A stretch of DNA of 64,000 nt, taken from the NCBI RefSeq assembly GCF_014205135.1, contig NZ_JACHMY010000001.1, forward strand, positions 5,952,001 through 6,016,000. The letters run 5' to 3'. The translations under genes were made by a program, and so were the position numbers. The DNA is from Kribbella italica. Its GTDB lineage: Bacteria; Actinomycetota; Actinomycetes; Propionibacteriales; Kribbellaceae. The notes under the pieces were generated by a model. The model searched no databases and was not told the origin of the DNA. It saw only the letters and a program-made list of their open reading frames with translations. Below, in pieces: positions 8,311-16,701 of the stretch (position 1 is its first letter; each line of letters opens with the position of its first letter).

Positions 8311-8805
8311 ATGCTCATCGCCCGCCGAGGTCTGGCCACCGTGATCGACTACTCCGCCGTGGCCGGCGCGCTCGGCGTACTGGCCGCCGTGACCCTGCTG
8401 CGCCGCTCCCGCCAACCCGCCGGCGAGCGCCGTGACCCCGACCCGGCCACCCTCCGCCTGATGGTCGCGGCCGGCGTCACCGTCCCATTGTCCTGCGCCC
8501 TGGCCGTCGCCGACGCGACCGGCGGCACCCCAGGAAAACGAGCCCTCGGCCTGACCGTCGAGGACGCCACGTCCGGCTCCACCCCGACCTTCCAGCAGGC
8601 GCTCGTCCGGTCCGCCCTCAAGACCGCGATCCCGTGGGAACTGGGCCACCAAGCAGTCTGGGACTTCCGCTCCGGCCACACCCGCCGAGGCTCAGTCCTC
8701 GCCGCCGGCGCCTACCTGGCCCTCGGCGCCCAAGCCGCCGCCATCCTCCGCAACCGCCCGACGTACGCCGACCGCCTCGCCAACACCCAGGTCCACGAAC
8801 GCTGA
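8311..8805 (+). CDS. RDD family membrane protein
   Basis: About 164 aa, integral membrane, function unknown. It shows an Arg-Asp pair near the first membrane segment (LATVIDYSAVAG) and the family motif TPGKRALGLTV, with hydrophobic segments near 14-30, 60-80 and 125-145. The start is placed at ATG 8311 (ATG 8302 also possible) because a -10 box lies 7 bases upstream. The longer frame back to 8167 has an unlikely polar N-terminus. It stands alone. Confidence 0.75.
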   Translation: MLIARRGLATVIDYSAVAGALGVLAAVTLLRRSRQPAGERRDPDPATLRLMVAAGVTVPLSCALAVADATGGTPGKRALGLTVEDATSGSTPTFQQALVRSALKTAIPWELGHQAVWDFRSGHTRRGSVLAAGAYLALGAQAAAILRNRPTYADRLANTQVHER

Positions 8806-8859
8806 CCCCGTCCGCGGCTCATCAGACCATGTGTCGGTGGGGTCCGGCAGGATGTTTTC

Positions 8860-9948
8860 ATGGTGGTGCTGAGTGCGAAGGCGATCAATCGGGCGACGTT
8901 GAGCCGGCAGCTGTTGCTCGAGCGGGCCGAGGTCGGGCCGGCTGAGGCCGTACGGCGGCTGGCGGGGATGCAGGGGCAGGAGCCGAAGCATCCGTACGTC
9001 GGGTTGTGGACGCGGCTCGACGGGTTCGCCGACGCGGAGCTGACGGCGGCGGTCGAGGCGCGGGAGGTCGTGCGGGCGACGCTGTTCCGCGGGACGCTGC
9101 ACCTGGTGACGGCCGAAGACTACCTGCGGTTCCGGACGACGCTGGCGCCGGTGCTCGAGGCCGGGCTGAAGATGCTGAAGGAGCGCGGCGAAGGGCTGGA
9201 GCCGGACAAGGTCGTCGCGGCCGCACGGAAGCTGCTGACGAAGGAACCGCTCACGTTCACGCAGGTGCGGGACGCGCTGCAGGAGCAGTTCCCGGCGGTG
9301 AACGACCGCGCCCTCGGGTTCTGCACGCGGATGATGGTGCCGCTGGTGATGTACCCGACCGACACCCGCTGGGGCTGGCCGGCGAACGCGCGGTTCACCC
9401 CGGCCGAGCAGTGGATCGGCCGCAAGCCGTTCCTCGGCGCCGTACCGGACGAACTGGTCATCCGATATCTGGACGCCTTCGGCCCGGCCACGCCCGCGGA
9501 CTTCCAGACCTGGTCGGGCCTGCCGTCGGCCAAGGCGCTCCTCGAGGACGCCGAGCTGGAACGCTTCGAGGACGAGGACGGCCGCACGCTGTACGACGTA
9601 CCAACAGCTCCCCGGCCCGATCCGGAAACCCCGGCCCCGGTGCGGTTCCTGCCCGAGTTCGACAACCTGCTGCTCGCGCACGCCAAGCGCGAACGGGTGA
9701 TAGCCGACGCCTATCGCCCGGCGGTGTTCACGAAAAACCTGCGGGTGAAGGCGACGTACCTCGTCGACGGGCAGGTCGCCGGGCTGTGGACGGCCGAGAA
9801 GAAGCGCGCTGTGGCGACTCTCACGCTGACCCCGTTCGAGCCCGTGACCAAGCGCGTGAAGACCGCGCTGGAGCGTGAAGGCGAGGCGTTACTACGGTTT
9901 CTCGAGCCCGATGCGAAGACCTACGGCGTGGTTACGGCCGGTCGATGA
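8860..9948 (+). CDS. Winged-helix DNA-binding domain protein (HTH_42/PF06224 type)
   Basis: 362 aa. LSRQLLLER..GPAEAVRRLAGMQGQEP and FRGTLHLVTAEDYLRFR are typical of the actinobacterial winged-helix family related to YcaQ/AlkX, some members of which are DNA glycosylases for crosslinks or alkylated bases; whether this one has that activity cannot be read here. An AGGAT lies before the ATG. It is a single gene with no evident operon partner. Confidence 0.75.
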   Translation: MVVLSAKAINRATLSRQLLLERAEVGPAEAVRRLAGMQGQEPKHPYVGLWTRLDGFADAELTAAVEAREVVRATLFRGTLHLVTAEDYLRFRTTLAPVLEAGLKMLKERGEGLEPDKVVAAARKLLTKEPLTFTQVRDALQEQFPAVNDRALGFCTRMMVPLVMYPTDTRWGWPANARFTPAEQWIGRKPFLGAVPDELVIRYLDAFGPATPADFQTWSGLPSAKALLEDAELERFEDEDGRTLYDVPTAPRPDPETPAPVRFLPEFDNLLLAHAKRERVIADAYRPAVFTKNLRVKATYLVDGQVAGLWTAEKKRAVATLTLTPFEPVTKRVKTALEREGEALLRFLEPDAKTYGVVTAGR

Positions 9949-10007
9949 GGTTGTTGTCACACGTCGGATGACTGGGCTGGAGACCCTCCGCCCAGTGAAA
10001 TAGGCAG

Positions 10008-10832
10008 ATGAGCACAGTCCCCACGATCACTCTGGACAACGGCGTCGAGATCCCTCAACTGGGCCTGGGCGTGTGGCAGGTCGACGACGGAATCGTCACC
10101 GGTGTCGTCGAGGCCGCCGTCGAAGCCGGTTACCGGCACATCGACACGGCCGCGGCGTACGGCAACGAGCAGGGCGTCGGTCGCGCGATCGCGGCCTCCG
10201 GCCTGCCCCGCGACGAGTTCTTCGTCACCACCAAGGTGCAGAACCACGACCAGGGCTACGACTCGACCCTGCGGGCCTTCGACCAGAGCGTCGCCAACCT
10301 CGGCCTGGAGACCGTCGACCTGTACCTGATCCACTGGCAGTGCCTGAAGCAGGACAAGTACGTCGACACCTGGAAGGCGATGGAGAAGCTGTACGCCGAC
10401 AAGCGCATCCGCGCGATCGGCGTCTCCAACTTCCACCTCCCCGCCCTGCAGCGGCTGTTCGACGAGACCGACGTCCGCCCGACGGTGAACCAGATCGAGC
10501 TGCACCCGGCGCTGCCGCAGGACGAGCTGCGCGCGTTCCACGCCGAGAACGACATCGTCACCGAGTCGTGGAGCCCGCTGGCCTCCGGCGAGCTGATCGG
10601 TCACCCGGTGCTGAAGGAGCTCGGCGGCAAGCACGGCAAGTCGCCGGCCCAGGTGATGATCCGCTGGCACCTGCAGCTCGGCAACGTGGTGATCCCGAAG
10701 TCGAAGACCCCGACCCGGATCGCGGAGAACATCGACGTCTTCGACTTCACCCTGGACAACCAGGACATGGCCGCGATCGCCGACCTGGAGACCGGTCAGC
10801 GCACCGGTGGCGACCCGGACACCCTCGGCTGA
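10008..10832 (+). CDS. Aldo/keto reductase
   Basis: 274 aa, NADPH-dependent carbonyl reductase of the 2,5-diketo-D-gluconate reductase (AKR5-like) group. Seen: GYRHIDTAAAYGNE with catalytic Asp and Tyr, Lys in VTTKV, LYLIHWQ with His, the GVSNF motif and the cofactor tail VIPKSKTPTRIAEN. The substrate is unknown. It converges on a LysR gene with the two stops adjacent. Confidence 0.9.
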   Translation: MSTVPTITLDNGVEIPQLGLGVWQVDDGIVTGVVEAAVEAGYRHIDTAAAYGNEQGVGRAIAASGLPRDEFFVTTKVQNHDQGYDSTLRAFDQSVANLGLETVDLYLIHWQCLKQDKYVDTWKAMEKLYADKRIRAIGVSNFHLPALQRLFDETDVRPTVNQIELHPALPQDELRAFHAENDIVTESWSPLASGELIGHPVLKELGGKHGKSPAQVMIRWHLQLGNVVIPKSKTPTRIAENIDVFDFTLDNQDMAAIADLETGQRTGGDPDTLG

Positions 10833-11699
10833 TCAGCTGAGCCGCAGGAACTGCCGTAGTACGGGCGACTCGTTGGCCGGCGACCAGGCGACCGAGAGCC
10901 GCCACGGCGGCAGGTCGTCGGACAGCTCGCGGTAGACCACGGCCGCCGGGTCGATCGGTGGGGTCGGTGCGATCAGCAACGACACCCCGAGCCCGGCGGC
11001 GACCAGCGACACGATCGTCTGGACGTCGGCGCCCTGCTGACTGATCCGCGGCGTGAATCCGGCGGCCTGGCAGTAGCCGACGATGACGTCGTGCACGGAC
11101 GGCCCGGTCGCCCTCGTGTAGAGGATGAAGTCGTCCGCGGCCAGGTCCTTCAGCGCGATCCGGCGCCGCTTCGCCAACGGGTGCTTGGCCGGCAGCGCGG
11201 CGACCAGCGGGTCCTCGGACACGACCTTCGACCGCAGCCCCGGCTCGCCGGCCGGGAACCGCAGCAGGCCGACGTCGATCCGGCCGTCGCGCAACGCCTC
11301 GGTCTGCCGGATCGTCGTCATCGTCTCCAGGTCGAGTACGACGTCCGGGTACGCCGTACGGAACGCCCCGAGCAGCCGCGGCAACGCCTCGAACGTCGCC
11401 GACTGCACGAACCGCAAGCGCAGCTTCCCGACCTCACCGCGCTGCGTACGTTGCGCGGTCCGGACGGCGTCGTCCGCGCGCCGCAGCAGGTCCCGCGCGT
11501 CGTCGAGGAACGCGGCCCCGGCCGCGGTCAGCACGAACCGCTTCTTCACCCGGGCGAACAGCTCGACGCCGAGATCCCTTTCCAGGGCAGCGATCTGGCG
11601 GCTGAGCGACGGCTGGGTCAGGTGCAGCCGGACCGCCGCGCGGCCGACGTTGAGCTCCTCGGCGACCACGACGAACGACTGCAACTGGCGGAGTTCCAT
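10833..11699 (-). CDS. LysR family transcriptional regulator
   Basis: 288 aa. N-terminal winged HTH (LNVGRAAVRLHLTQPSLSRQIAALERDLGVELF), linker helix and periplasmic-binding-like effector domain with YTRATGPSVHDVIV. It is divergent from the small gene at 11799. Two similar palindromic sites sit between the two starts, so it probably controls itself and the divergent transcript. The effector is unknown. Confidence 0.9.
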   Translation of the reverse strand: MELRQLQSFVVVAEELNVGRAAVRLHLTQPSLSRQIAALERDLGVELFARVKKRFVLTAAGAAFLDDARDLLRRADDAVRTAQRTQRGEVGKLRLRFVQSATFEALPRLLGAFRTAYPDVVLDLETMTTIRQTEALRDGRIDVGLLRFPAGEPGLRSKVVSEDPLVAALPAKHPLAKRRRIALKDLAADDFILYTRATGPSVHDVIVGYCQAAGFTPRISQQGADVQTIVSLVAAGLGVSLLIAPTPPIDPAAVVYRELSDDLPPWRLSVAWSPANESPVLRQFLRLS

Positions 11700-11710
11700 G
11701 CACTAGATCA

Positions 11711-11758
11711 TGCATCAGACGCATGAAGTAACGCCAGAACTTTCATTGGACGTATGAA
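11711..11758. promoter_or_regulatory. Two tandem LysR-type operator copies
   Basis: Site 1 (11711-11727, TGCATCAGACGCATGAA) and site 2 (11742-11758, TTCATTGGACGTATGAA) agree at 13 of 17 bases and start 31 bases apart, about three helical turns. Site 2 is a perfect TTCAT-N7-ATGAA repeat; site 1 contains CATGC-N7-GCATG. This is the usual two-site layout of LysR-regulated divergent promoters. Binding by the adjacent LysR is inferred. Confidence 0.6.
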
Positions 11759-11798
11759 CACGCGCGAACCTACCGTCGAAGAGACGAAAGGAAGCACC

Positions 11799-12011
11799 GT
11801 GTACATCTACCCCGTCACCGTGATCGAGAAGGTCCGCCGCGAAGCCAACTCCGCACTGCCCAACGCGCCCGTCGTACCGGAGCTCGAGGTCCCGCGCCGC
11901 CATCCGCTGCGCGCCCTGCGCCGCTGGGCGCGACGCCCGCCGCGGGTCGTGTGCGAAGCTGATCGCCGTGATCGAAGTGCGCAGGTTGCGAGTACTGCGG
12001 GCCCTTGCTGA
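11799..12011 (+). CDS. Small basic hypothetical protein
   Basis: About 70 aa from GTG 11799, preceded 4 bases upstream by AAAGGAAG. N-terminus VYIYPVTVIEKVRRE, then a Pro/Arg-rich part (PRRHPLRALRRWARRPPR). I do not recognise it. The ATG at 11754 is unlikely to be the start because it falls inside an operator copy. Its end overlaps the first 44 bases of the next LysR gene in another frame. It may be real or only a leader to that gene. Confidence 0.4.
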   Translation: MYIYPVTVIEKVRREANSALPNAPVVPELEVPRRHPLRALRRWARRPPRVVCEADRRDRSAQVASTAGPC

Positions 12012-12876
12012 CCACGGCACCGTGACGGCCGCCGCCGAGGTCCTGCACCTCACGCCGTCCGCCGTCTCCCAGCAGCTGGCCGCCCTCGAGTCCGAGGTCG
12101 GCCAGGAACTGCTGGAACGCCGCGGCCGCCGCGTCGCGATCACCTCGGCCGGCCGCCTGCTGCTCACCCACGCCGACACGATCCTCACCGAGGTCGAACG
12201 CGCCGAGGACGCGATGCGCCTGTACGCCGACGGCACCAACGGCGAACTCCGCATCGCCTCCTTCGCCACCGCGATCAGCCTCCTGGTCGCGCCGTCACTG
12301 GCCCGCCTCCGCGACACCACCCCCGGCCTCCGCCTCGTCGTCCAGGACGCCGAAGGCCACCAGGCCCTCACCCAACTCCTCGACGGCGAGGTCGACCTAG
12401 CCGTCACCGTCGAACACCGAGGCTCCCCCCGCCCCACCGACGACGACCGCCTCACCCTCACCCCTCTGTACGCCGAGCCCTTCGTCGCCGTCCTCCCCCC
12501 GACCCACCCCGCCGCCGCTTCCCCCACGGTCGACCTCACCGCCCTCGCCACCGACGACTGGGTCATGACCTCGGTCGGCAACCCCATCCGCGACGTAGTC
12601 CTCCTCGCCTGCGAACAAGCCGGCTTCCAGCCCCGCATCGTCCACACCTCCGACGACTTCCGCTCAGTAGCCGCCCTCTGCGCCGCCAACGCCGGGGTCT
12701 CCCTGGTCCCCCGCCTGACGCTCCCGCCGACTACGCCCGCGGTGATCCGGCCCTTGCAGCCCCCGACTCCCACCCGCCGAGTCCTGATCGCCACCCGGCG
12801 GGCGCGAGCCGACCACCCTTTGATCACCGCCACCCTCAAAACCCTCGCCGAAACGGCGGCCCAACTGGAGTTCTGA
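11968..12876 (+). CDS. LysR family transcriptional regulator
   Basis: 302 aa, GTG start. HTH near the N-terminus (GTVTAAAEVLHLTPSAVSQQLAALESEVGQELLERRG) and a LysR effector domain with a VLPPTHP segment. It lies downstream of the operator pair and the small gene and may be part of that transcript. Its last 213 bases are read antisense by the convergent NB-ARC gene. Confidence 0.88.
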   Translation: MIEVRRLRVLRALADHGTVTAAAEVLHLTPSAVSQQLAALESEVGQELLERRGRRVAITSAGRLLLTHADTILTEVERAEDAMRLYADGTNGELRIASFATAISLLVAPSLARLRDTTPGLRLVVQDAEGHQALTQLLDGEVDLAVTVEHRGSPRPTDDDRLTLTPLYAEPFVAVLPPTHPAAASPTVDLTALATDDWVMTSVGNPIRDVVLLACEQAGFQPRIVHTSDDFRSVAALCAANAGVSLVPRLTLPPTTPAVIRPLQPPTPTRRVLIATRRARADHPLITATLKTLAETAAQLEF

Positions 12877-15240
12877 GAGCAGCTTCCGTACGACGTCGGC
12901 GCGTGGGTCGACCTGGCGCTCGTAGAGCGTGATGGCTCGGTGCCAGTGGGCCGTTGCTTCGGTCGGACTGCCCTGCGCCGCGAGGACCTGACCGAGAGGT
13001 TGGAGGAGTGCCGCCTCACGGTTCTCCTCCGGGAAGCGGGCTGCGAGCTCCAGACCGGTACGAAGGGTTCGCTCGGCCTCGGCGAGATCTCCCGAGGCCA
13101 GCAGGGTGGTGCCGAGCTCGATCAGAACATCGGCTTCCAGGACCTGCTTGCCGAGCTCCCGGACGGCGCGCAGGTTGTCGCGCAGGATGGCCGCTGAAGC
13201 GTCGTAGCGACCGCTGTCTCGGTACGAGTGGCCGATCATGCTCTTGTGGATGACGGCCGGGGCGGGAGCAGATAGTTCGGACATCAGCGTCAGCGCACGG
13301 TCGAACGCCGTCCACTGCCGCTCCAGGTCACCGGCCAACCCCGCCAGCGAGCCGACGGCAACGTTGGCGCCGACCTCGAACTTCGCCAGCTGGGACTCCA
13401 CCACGGCCGCGAGGCCCTCCTCGCACAGCGGCATCCCCTCGGCCGGTCGTCCAAGACGTCCCAGCCCGTAGCCGATGTCGATCAGGCAGGCCGCGACATC
13501 GGCAGCCGACTCCCGTCGACGCGCGTTCACCAGCGCCTGCCGCAGCCATCGGCCGGACTCCTCGTACAGTCCGGCGGCGGAGGCCAGCGCTCCCGCCGCG
13601 TAGAACAGGCCGAACTCCAGTTCCTCCGGCAGGCCGTCCGAGTGCTCGAGAGCAGCGGCCACCGTTGCCCTCGCCTCGGCGAACCTCATTAACGCGATCG
13701 AGAGCGGCAGCATCCCCAACGCCAAGCGCACCACCGCAAGTCGTTCGCCGGCCTCGCCCGGCGCGGCGGTTCGCGCCAGTCGTACGACGTTCGGCAGCTC
13801 GGACCCCAGCCAGTCCTCGGCCAGCTCGAGATCGTCCAGATCCTCGGCGCCCAGCGACCAGGGGATGCCCGTTCTCGAGCCGTACACCTCTTCGCGGCCC
13901 CGTAGCTCCTCCCAGCGCCACAGCGTCGAGACGTAGCAGGTCAGTTCGCGGGAGCGGGCGTCCGCGACCGTCGACCCGGGCAAAGTGGTTGCCGCGAGCA
14001 TCCGTCCGGTCTCGCGGACCAGGTCGTGCATCCAGTACTGGTGGAGCGCCGGTGTCTCCAGCAGGTGGACGTCGACCAAGCGCTCCAGCAGGTCCTCGGT
14101 GTCGTCGAGAGACCGATCGATCACAGCGGCCGCGGCGCGCAAGGGGAACCGGTCGCCGTCCAGCAGGGCGAGGACGGGAAACGCCTCCGCGGCCGCGGAC
14201 CCGATGGGATCACCGGCGTACCGCAGGTGGTCGAGCGACAGCGCGATGCTCTGGCCGACCTCCGCGGCCGGACCGGTCAGGAGTTGCAGCCGCCCGCGGT
14301 GCTTCGCCAAGCTGACCGCGACATCGTCCAGGCCGGTGGTCCGCGCCCGGCCACCCGCGATGCGGATCGCCAGTGGTAGCAGCCCACACCGACGGACGAT
14401 GTCGAGCCCCGTCTCGCGTTCCGCACCCTCCAGTGGCTGGCCAACGACTTCGGTCAGCAGTTGGAGGGCCTCGGCTTCGGTCATGACCTCCAGCGCGAGA
14501 TGCCGCACCCCGGGCAAGGACGTCAGCGGGTGTCGACTCGTCATCACGACCACCGCTCCCGGCGTACCGGGCATCAGCAGGGCGACCTGGTCGACGCTCG
14601 CGACGTCGTCCAGCATCAGCAGGATCCGCCGTCCGGCCAGCGCGGTGCGATAGCGAGCAGCCGTCGCGTGACCATTGTCCGGGATCCCCGTCGCAGGCAA
14701 ACCGAGGCTCAGCATCAACGCTGTCAGAGCGTCCGTGGGTGTGAGCGGTTTCTCGCCGCTCCCCCGGAGATTGAGGTACAGCTGCCCGTCCGGGAACTGG
14801 TCGACAGCACGGCGTGAGGCCTGCACGGCGAGCGTCGTCTTGCCGACACCCGCCATGCCACCGATGGACGAGATCACGATCCCCGGAGCGGCGGCGTGCG
14901 GAGAACGCAGCAGCTCGACGAGACGCCGGAGCTCGTCCGCGCGACCGGTGAAGTCGGCGACCGCCGGCGGAAGCTGACGGGGTATGCCGAACGCACGTTC
15001 CCGGGGCTTGTTGGGCCGCCGGGCCGCCGTTGCCAATCGCTGACGATCGTCGCGGCTCAGCCGCAGAGCATCTGCCAGCTGTCCCACGGTGCTGATCCTC
15101 GGCGCCGTCCGTCGCCCGCCTTCAAGGGCGCCGATCGCCACCGCGCTGAGCCCAGCGAGCTCTGCCAGCCGCTCCTGGGTCAGGCCGGTGGTCGTGCGGA
15201 ACTCGCGGAGTAGCTGGGCGAAGGGCGGGCCGCTGGTCAC
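12664..15240 (-). CDS. XRE-NB-ARC-TPR signalling regulator
   Basis: 858 aa. Residues about 8-70 form an XRE-type HTH (LTQERLAELAGLSAVAIGALEGG). From about 90 comes a STAND/NB-ARC ATPase with P-loop GMAGVGKTTLA, Walker B RILLMLDD, TSR and GLPLA-type (GLLPLAIRI) motifs. From about 520 come TPR-like helices. It resembles AfsR-like STAND regulators lacking the SARP domain. The TPR part ends near RKLLSELQL; the last roughly 70 codons are Gly/Arg-rich and antisense to the LysR gene, which suggests the original stop was lost. Targets are unknown. Confidence 0.85.
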   Translation of the reverse strand: MTSGPPFAQLLREFRTTTGLTQERLAELAGLSAVAIGALEGGRRTAPRISTVGQLADALRLSRDDRQRLATAARRPNKPRERAFGIPRQLPPAVADFTGRADELRRLVELLRSPHAAAPGIVISSIGGMAGVGKTTLAVQASRRAVDQFPDGQLYLNLRGSGEKPLTPTDALTALMLSLGLPATGIPDNGHATAARYRTALAGRRILLMLDDVASVDQVALLMPGTPGAVVVMTSRHPLTSLPGVRHLALEVMTEAEALQLLTEVVGQPLEGAERETGLDIVRRCGLLPLAIRIAGGRARTTGLDDVAVSLAKHRGRLQLLTGPAAEVGQSIALSLDHLRYAGDPIGSAAAEAFPVLALLDGDRFPLRAAAAVIDRSLDDTEDLLERLVDVHLLETPALHQYWMHDLVRETGRMLAATTLPGSTVADARSRELTCYVSTLWRWEELRGREEVYGSRTGIPWSLGAEDLDDLELAEDWLGSELPNVVRLARTAAPGEAGERLAVVRLALGMLPLSIALMRFAEARATVAAALEHSDGLPEELEFGLFYAAGALASAAGLYEESGRWLRQALVNARRRESAADVAACLIDIGYGLGRLGRPAEGMPLCEEGLAAVVESQLAKFEVGANVAVGSLAGLAGDLERQWTAFDRALTLMSELSAPAPAVIHKSMIGHSYRDSGRYDASAAILRDNLRAVRELGKQVLEADVLIELGTTLLASGDLAEAERTLRTGLELAARFPEENREAALLQPLGQVLAAQGSPTEATAHWHRAITLYERQVDPRADVVRKLLSELQLGRRFGEGFEGGGDQRVVGSRPPGGDQDSAGGSRGLQGPDHRGRSRRERQAGDQGDPGVGGAEGGY

Positions 15241-15276
15241 CCGGTCATCTTGGGCCGGGTCGAGCCGAGGCGCCAG

Positions 15277-15645
15277 TCAGGTGCGGACTGCGTCGTACTG
15301 GAGCCTCGCGTCCTGGACATCCGGGACCTTTGACTCGACCCACTCCGTGATGCTGCGGACATGCGTGGCCGCCTCCACGCCCAGCGGCGTGAGCGAGTAG
15401 TCGACGCGTGGCGGGATCACCGGTTGGGCGGCGCGGTGGACGAAGCCGTCGCGTTCCAGGGCTTGCAGGGTTTGGGCGAGCATTTTTTCGCTGACGCCGC
15501 CGATGTGGCGGCGGAGTTCGCTGAAGCGGTACGAGCGGTCGAGGAGGGCGATCAGGACCAGGACGCCCCAGCGGCTGGTGACGTGTTCCAGGATGACGCG
15601 GGACGGGCAGTCGGCGCGGTACACATCGGGCCAGGCGGCGGTCAT
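15277..15645 (-). CDS. HxlR (DUF24) family redox-type regulator
   Basis: 122 aa winged-helix protein (SRWGVLVLIALLDRSYRFSELRRHIGGVSEKMLAQTLQ). A single Cys at residue 13 (RADCPSR) matches the redox-sensing Cys of QorR/YodB-type members. It is divergent from a quinone-reductase-like gene with strong palindromes between, the same layout as corynebacterial qorR-qor, so repression relieved by thiol or quinone stress is likely. Confidence 0.88.
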   Translation of the reverse strand: MTAAWPDVYRADCPSRVILEHVTSRWGVLVLIALLDRSYRFSELRRHIGGVSEKMLAQTLQALERDGFVHRAAQPVIPPRVDYSLTPLGVEAATHVRSITEWVESKVPDVQDARLQYDAVRT

Positions 15646-15668
15646 GGAAGTCTCCTTACTCGAAGACC

Positions 15669-15711
15669 AGTACCTTACTTCAAAGTGGGTACTTTCGTAA
15701 AGTTAGTACCC
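15669..15711. promoter_or_regulatory. HxlR/QorR-type operator array
   Basis: GGGTACT (15687-15693) and AGTACCC (15705-15711) form a perfect 7-base repeat around 11 bases that contain ACTTT-CGT-AAAGT. A further AGTACC at 15669-15674 pairs with GGTACT, giving a second overlapping palindrome. It lies between the two divergent starts (15645 and 15759). Confidence 0.65.
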
Positions 15712-15758
15712 CGATTACGGTGAGTGGTACAGGCACTCAAACCGGAGGAAGCGAACAG

Positions 15759-16619
15759 ATGAGCATCGTTGTGACGGGGTCGACCGGAGCGCTGGGGCGG
15801 CTGGTCATTCAGGACCTGCTGGCGGCCGGGGTGCCGGCCGGGGAGATCAAGGCCGTTGCCCGGAGCAAGGAGAAGGCGGCCGGCCTGGCCGAGCGGGGTG
15901 TTCAGGTCGTGATCGCGGACTACGACGAGCCGCAGACGTACGCCGACGTCTTCGCTGCCGGCGACCGGGTGCTGCTGATCTCGGGCAGCGAGCCGGGCCG
16001 GCGGATCCCGCAGCACCAGGCGGTGATCGACGCCGCCAAGGCCGCGGGCGTCGCGCAGCTCGCGTACACGGGGATCTTCGGCGGGCCGAAGGCGGACTTC
16101 CTGCTCGCCGCGGACCACCGCGCGTCCGAGCAGGCGATCCTCGACTCGGGCCTGCCGTACACGTTCCTCCGCAACAACTGGTATGTCGAGATGCTGACCA
16201 GCGATCTGGCCGGTGTCGTCGAGCGGGGTGCGGTCGTCAACGGCGTCGCGCCGGGCAGCCGGATGGCGACGGCGACCCGCGAGGACTACGCGGAGGCGGC
16301 GGCCGTCGTACTGCGGACCGACGGGCATCTCAACCAGGCTTACGAACTGGGCGGGGACGTCGCGTGGACGTTCGACGAGTTCGCCGCCGAGATCGCCGGG
16401 CAGGCCGGGAAGCCGGTCGTGCACACCGCGCTCAGCCACGACGACAACCTGGCGCTCCTGGTCAAGGTCGGCGTCCCCGAGGGCTTTGCGCACGTGCTCG
16501 CGGACGTCGACGACGCGATCTCGCGCGGAGCACTGGCCGGTACGCCGGGCGACCTGTCCCGCCTGATCGGTCGCCCGACCACGCCGCTCGCGGACTCGAT
16601 CCGCGCCGCCCTGAGCTGA
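15759..16619 (+). CDS. NmrA-like NAD(P)H:quinone oxidoreductase-type protein
   Basis: 286 aa. Rossmann start IVVTGSTGALGRLVI, a QHQAVIDAAKAAGV motif and a LPYTFLRNNWYVEML motif typical of QorB/NmrA-like atypical SDRs. ATG 15759 is chosen for the GGAGGAAG just before it; an in-frame ATG 13 codons upstream lies in the operator-proximal leader. The divergent HxlR gene is its probable repressor. Role: reduction of quinones or other electrophiles. Confidence 0.85.
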   Translation: MSIVVTGSTGALGRLVIQDLLAAGVPAGEIKAVARSKEKAAGLAERGVQVVIADYDEPQTYADVFAAGDRVLLISGSEPGRRIPQHQAVIDAAKAAGVAQLAYTGIFGGPKADFLLAADHRASEQAILDSGLPYTFLRNNWYVEMLTSDLAGVVERGAVVNGVAPGSRMATATREDYAEAAAVVLRTDGHLNQAYELGGDVAWTFDEFAAEIAGQAGKPVVHTALSHDDNLALLVKVGVPEGFAHVLADVDDAISRGALAGTPGDLSRLIGRPTTPLADSIRAALS

Positions 16620-16655
16620 CACGACCGTCGACGCCAAGGACACCGGTACACCAAA

Positions 16656-16689
16656 GGGGGATCCGCGGACCGGCGCCCGCGGATCCCCC
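16656..16689. terminator. Bidirectional terminator
   Basis: A perfect 12-base stem, GGGGGATCCGCG (16656-16667) with CGCGGATCCCCC (16678-16689), around 10 bases, in the 82-base gap between the convergent oxidoreductase and lipoprotein genes. A pyrimidine-rich stretch follows. Confidence 0.75.
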
Positions 16690-16701
16690 TTCCCCCAGGT
16701 C

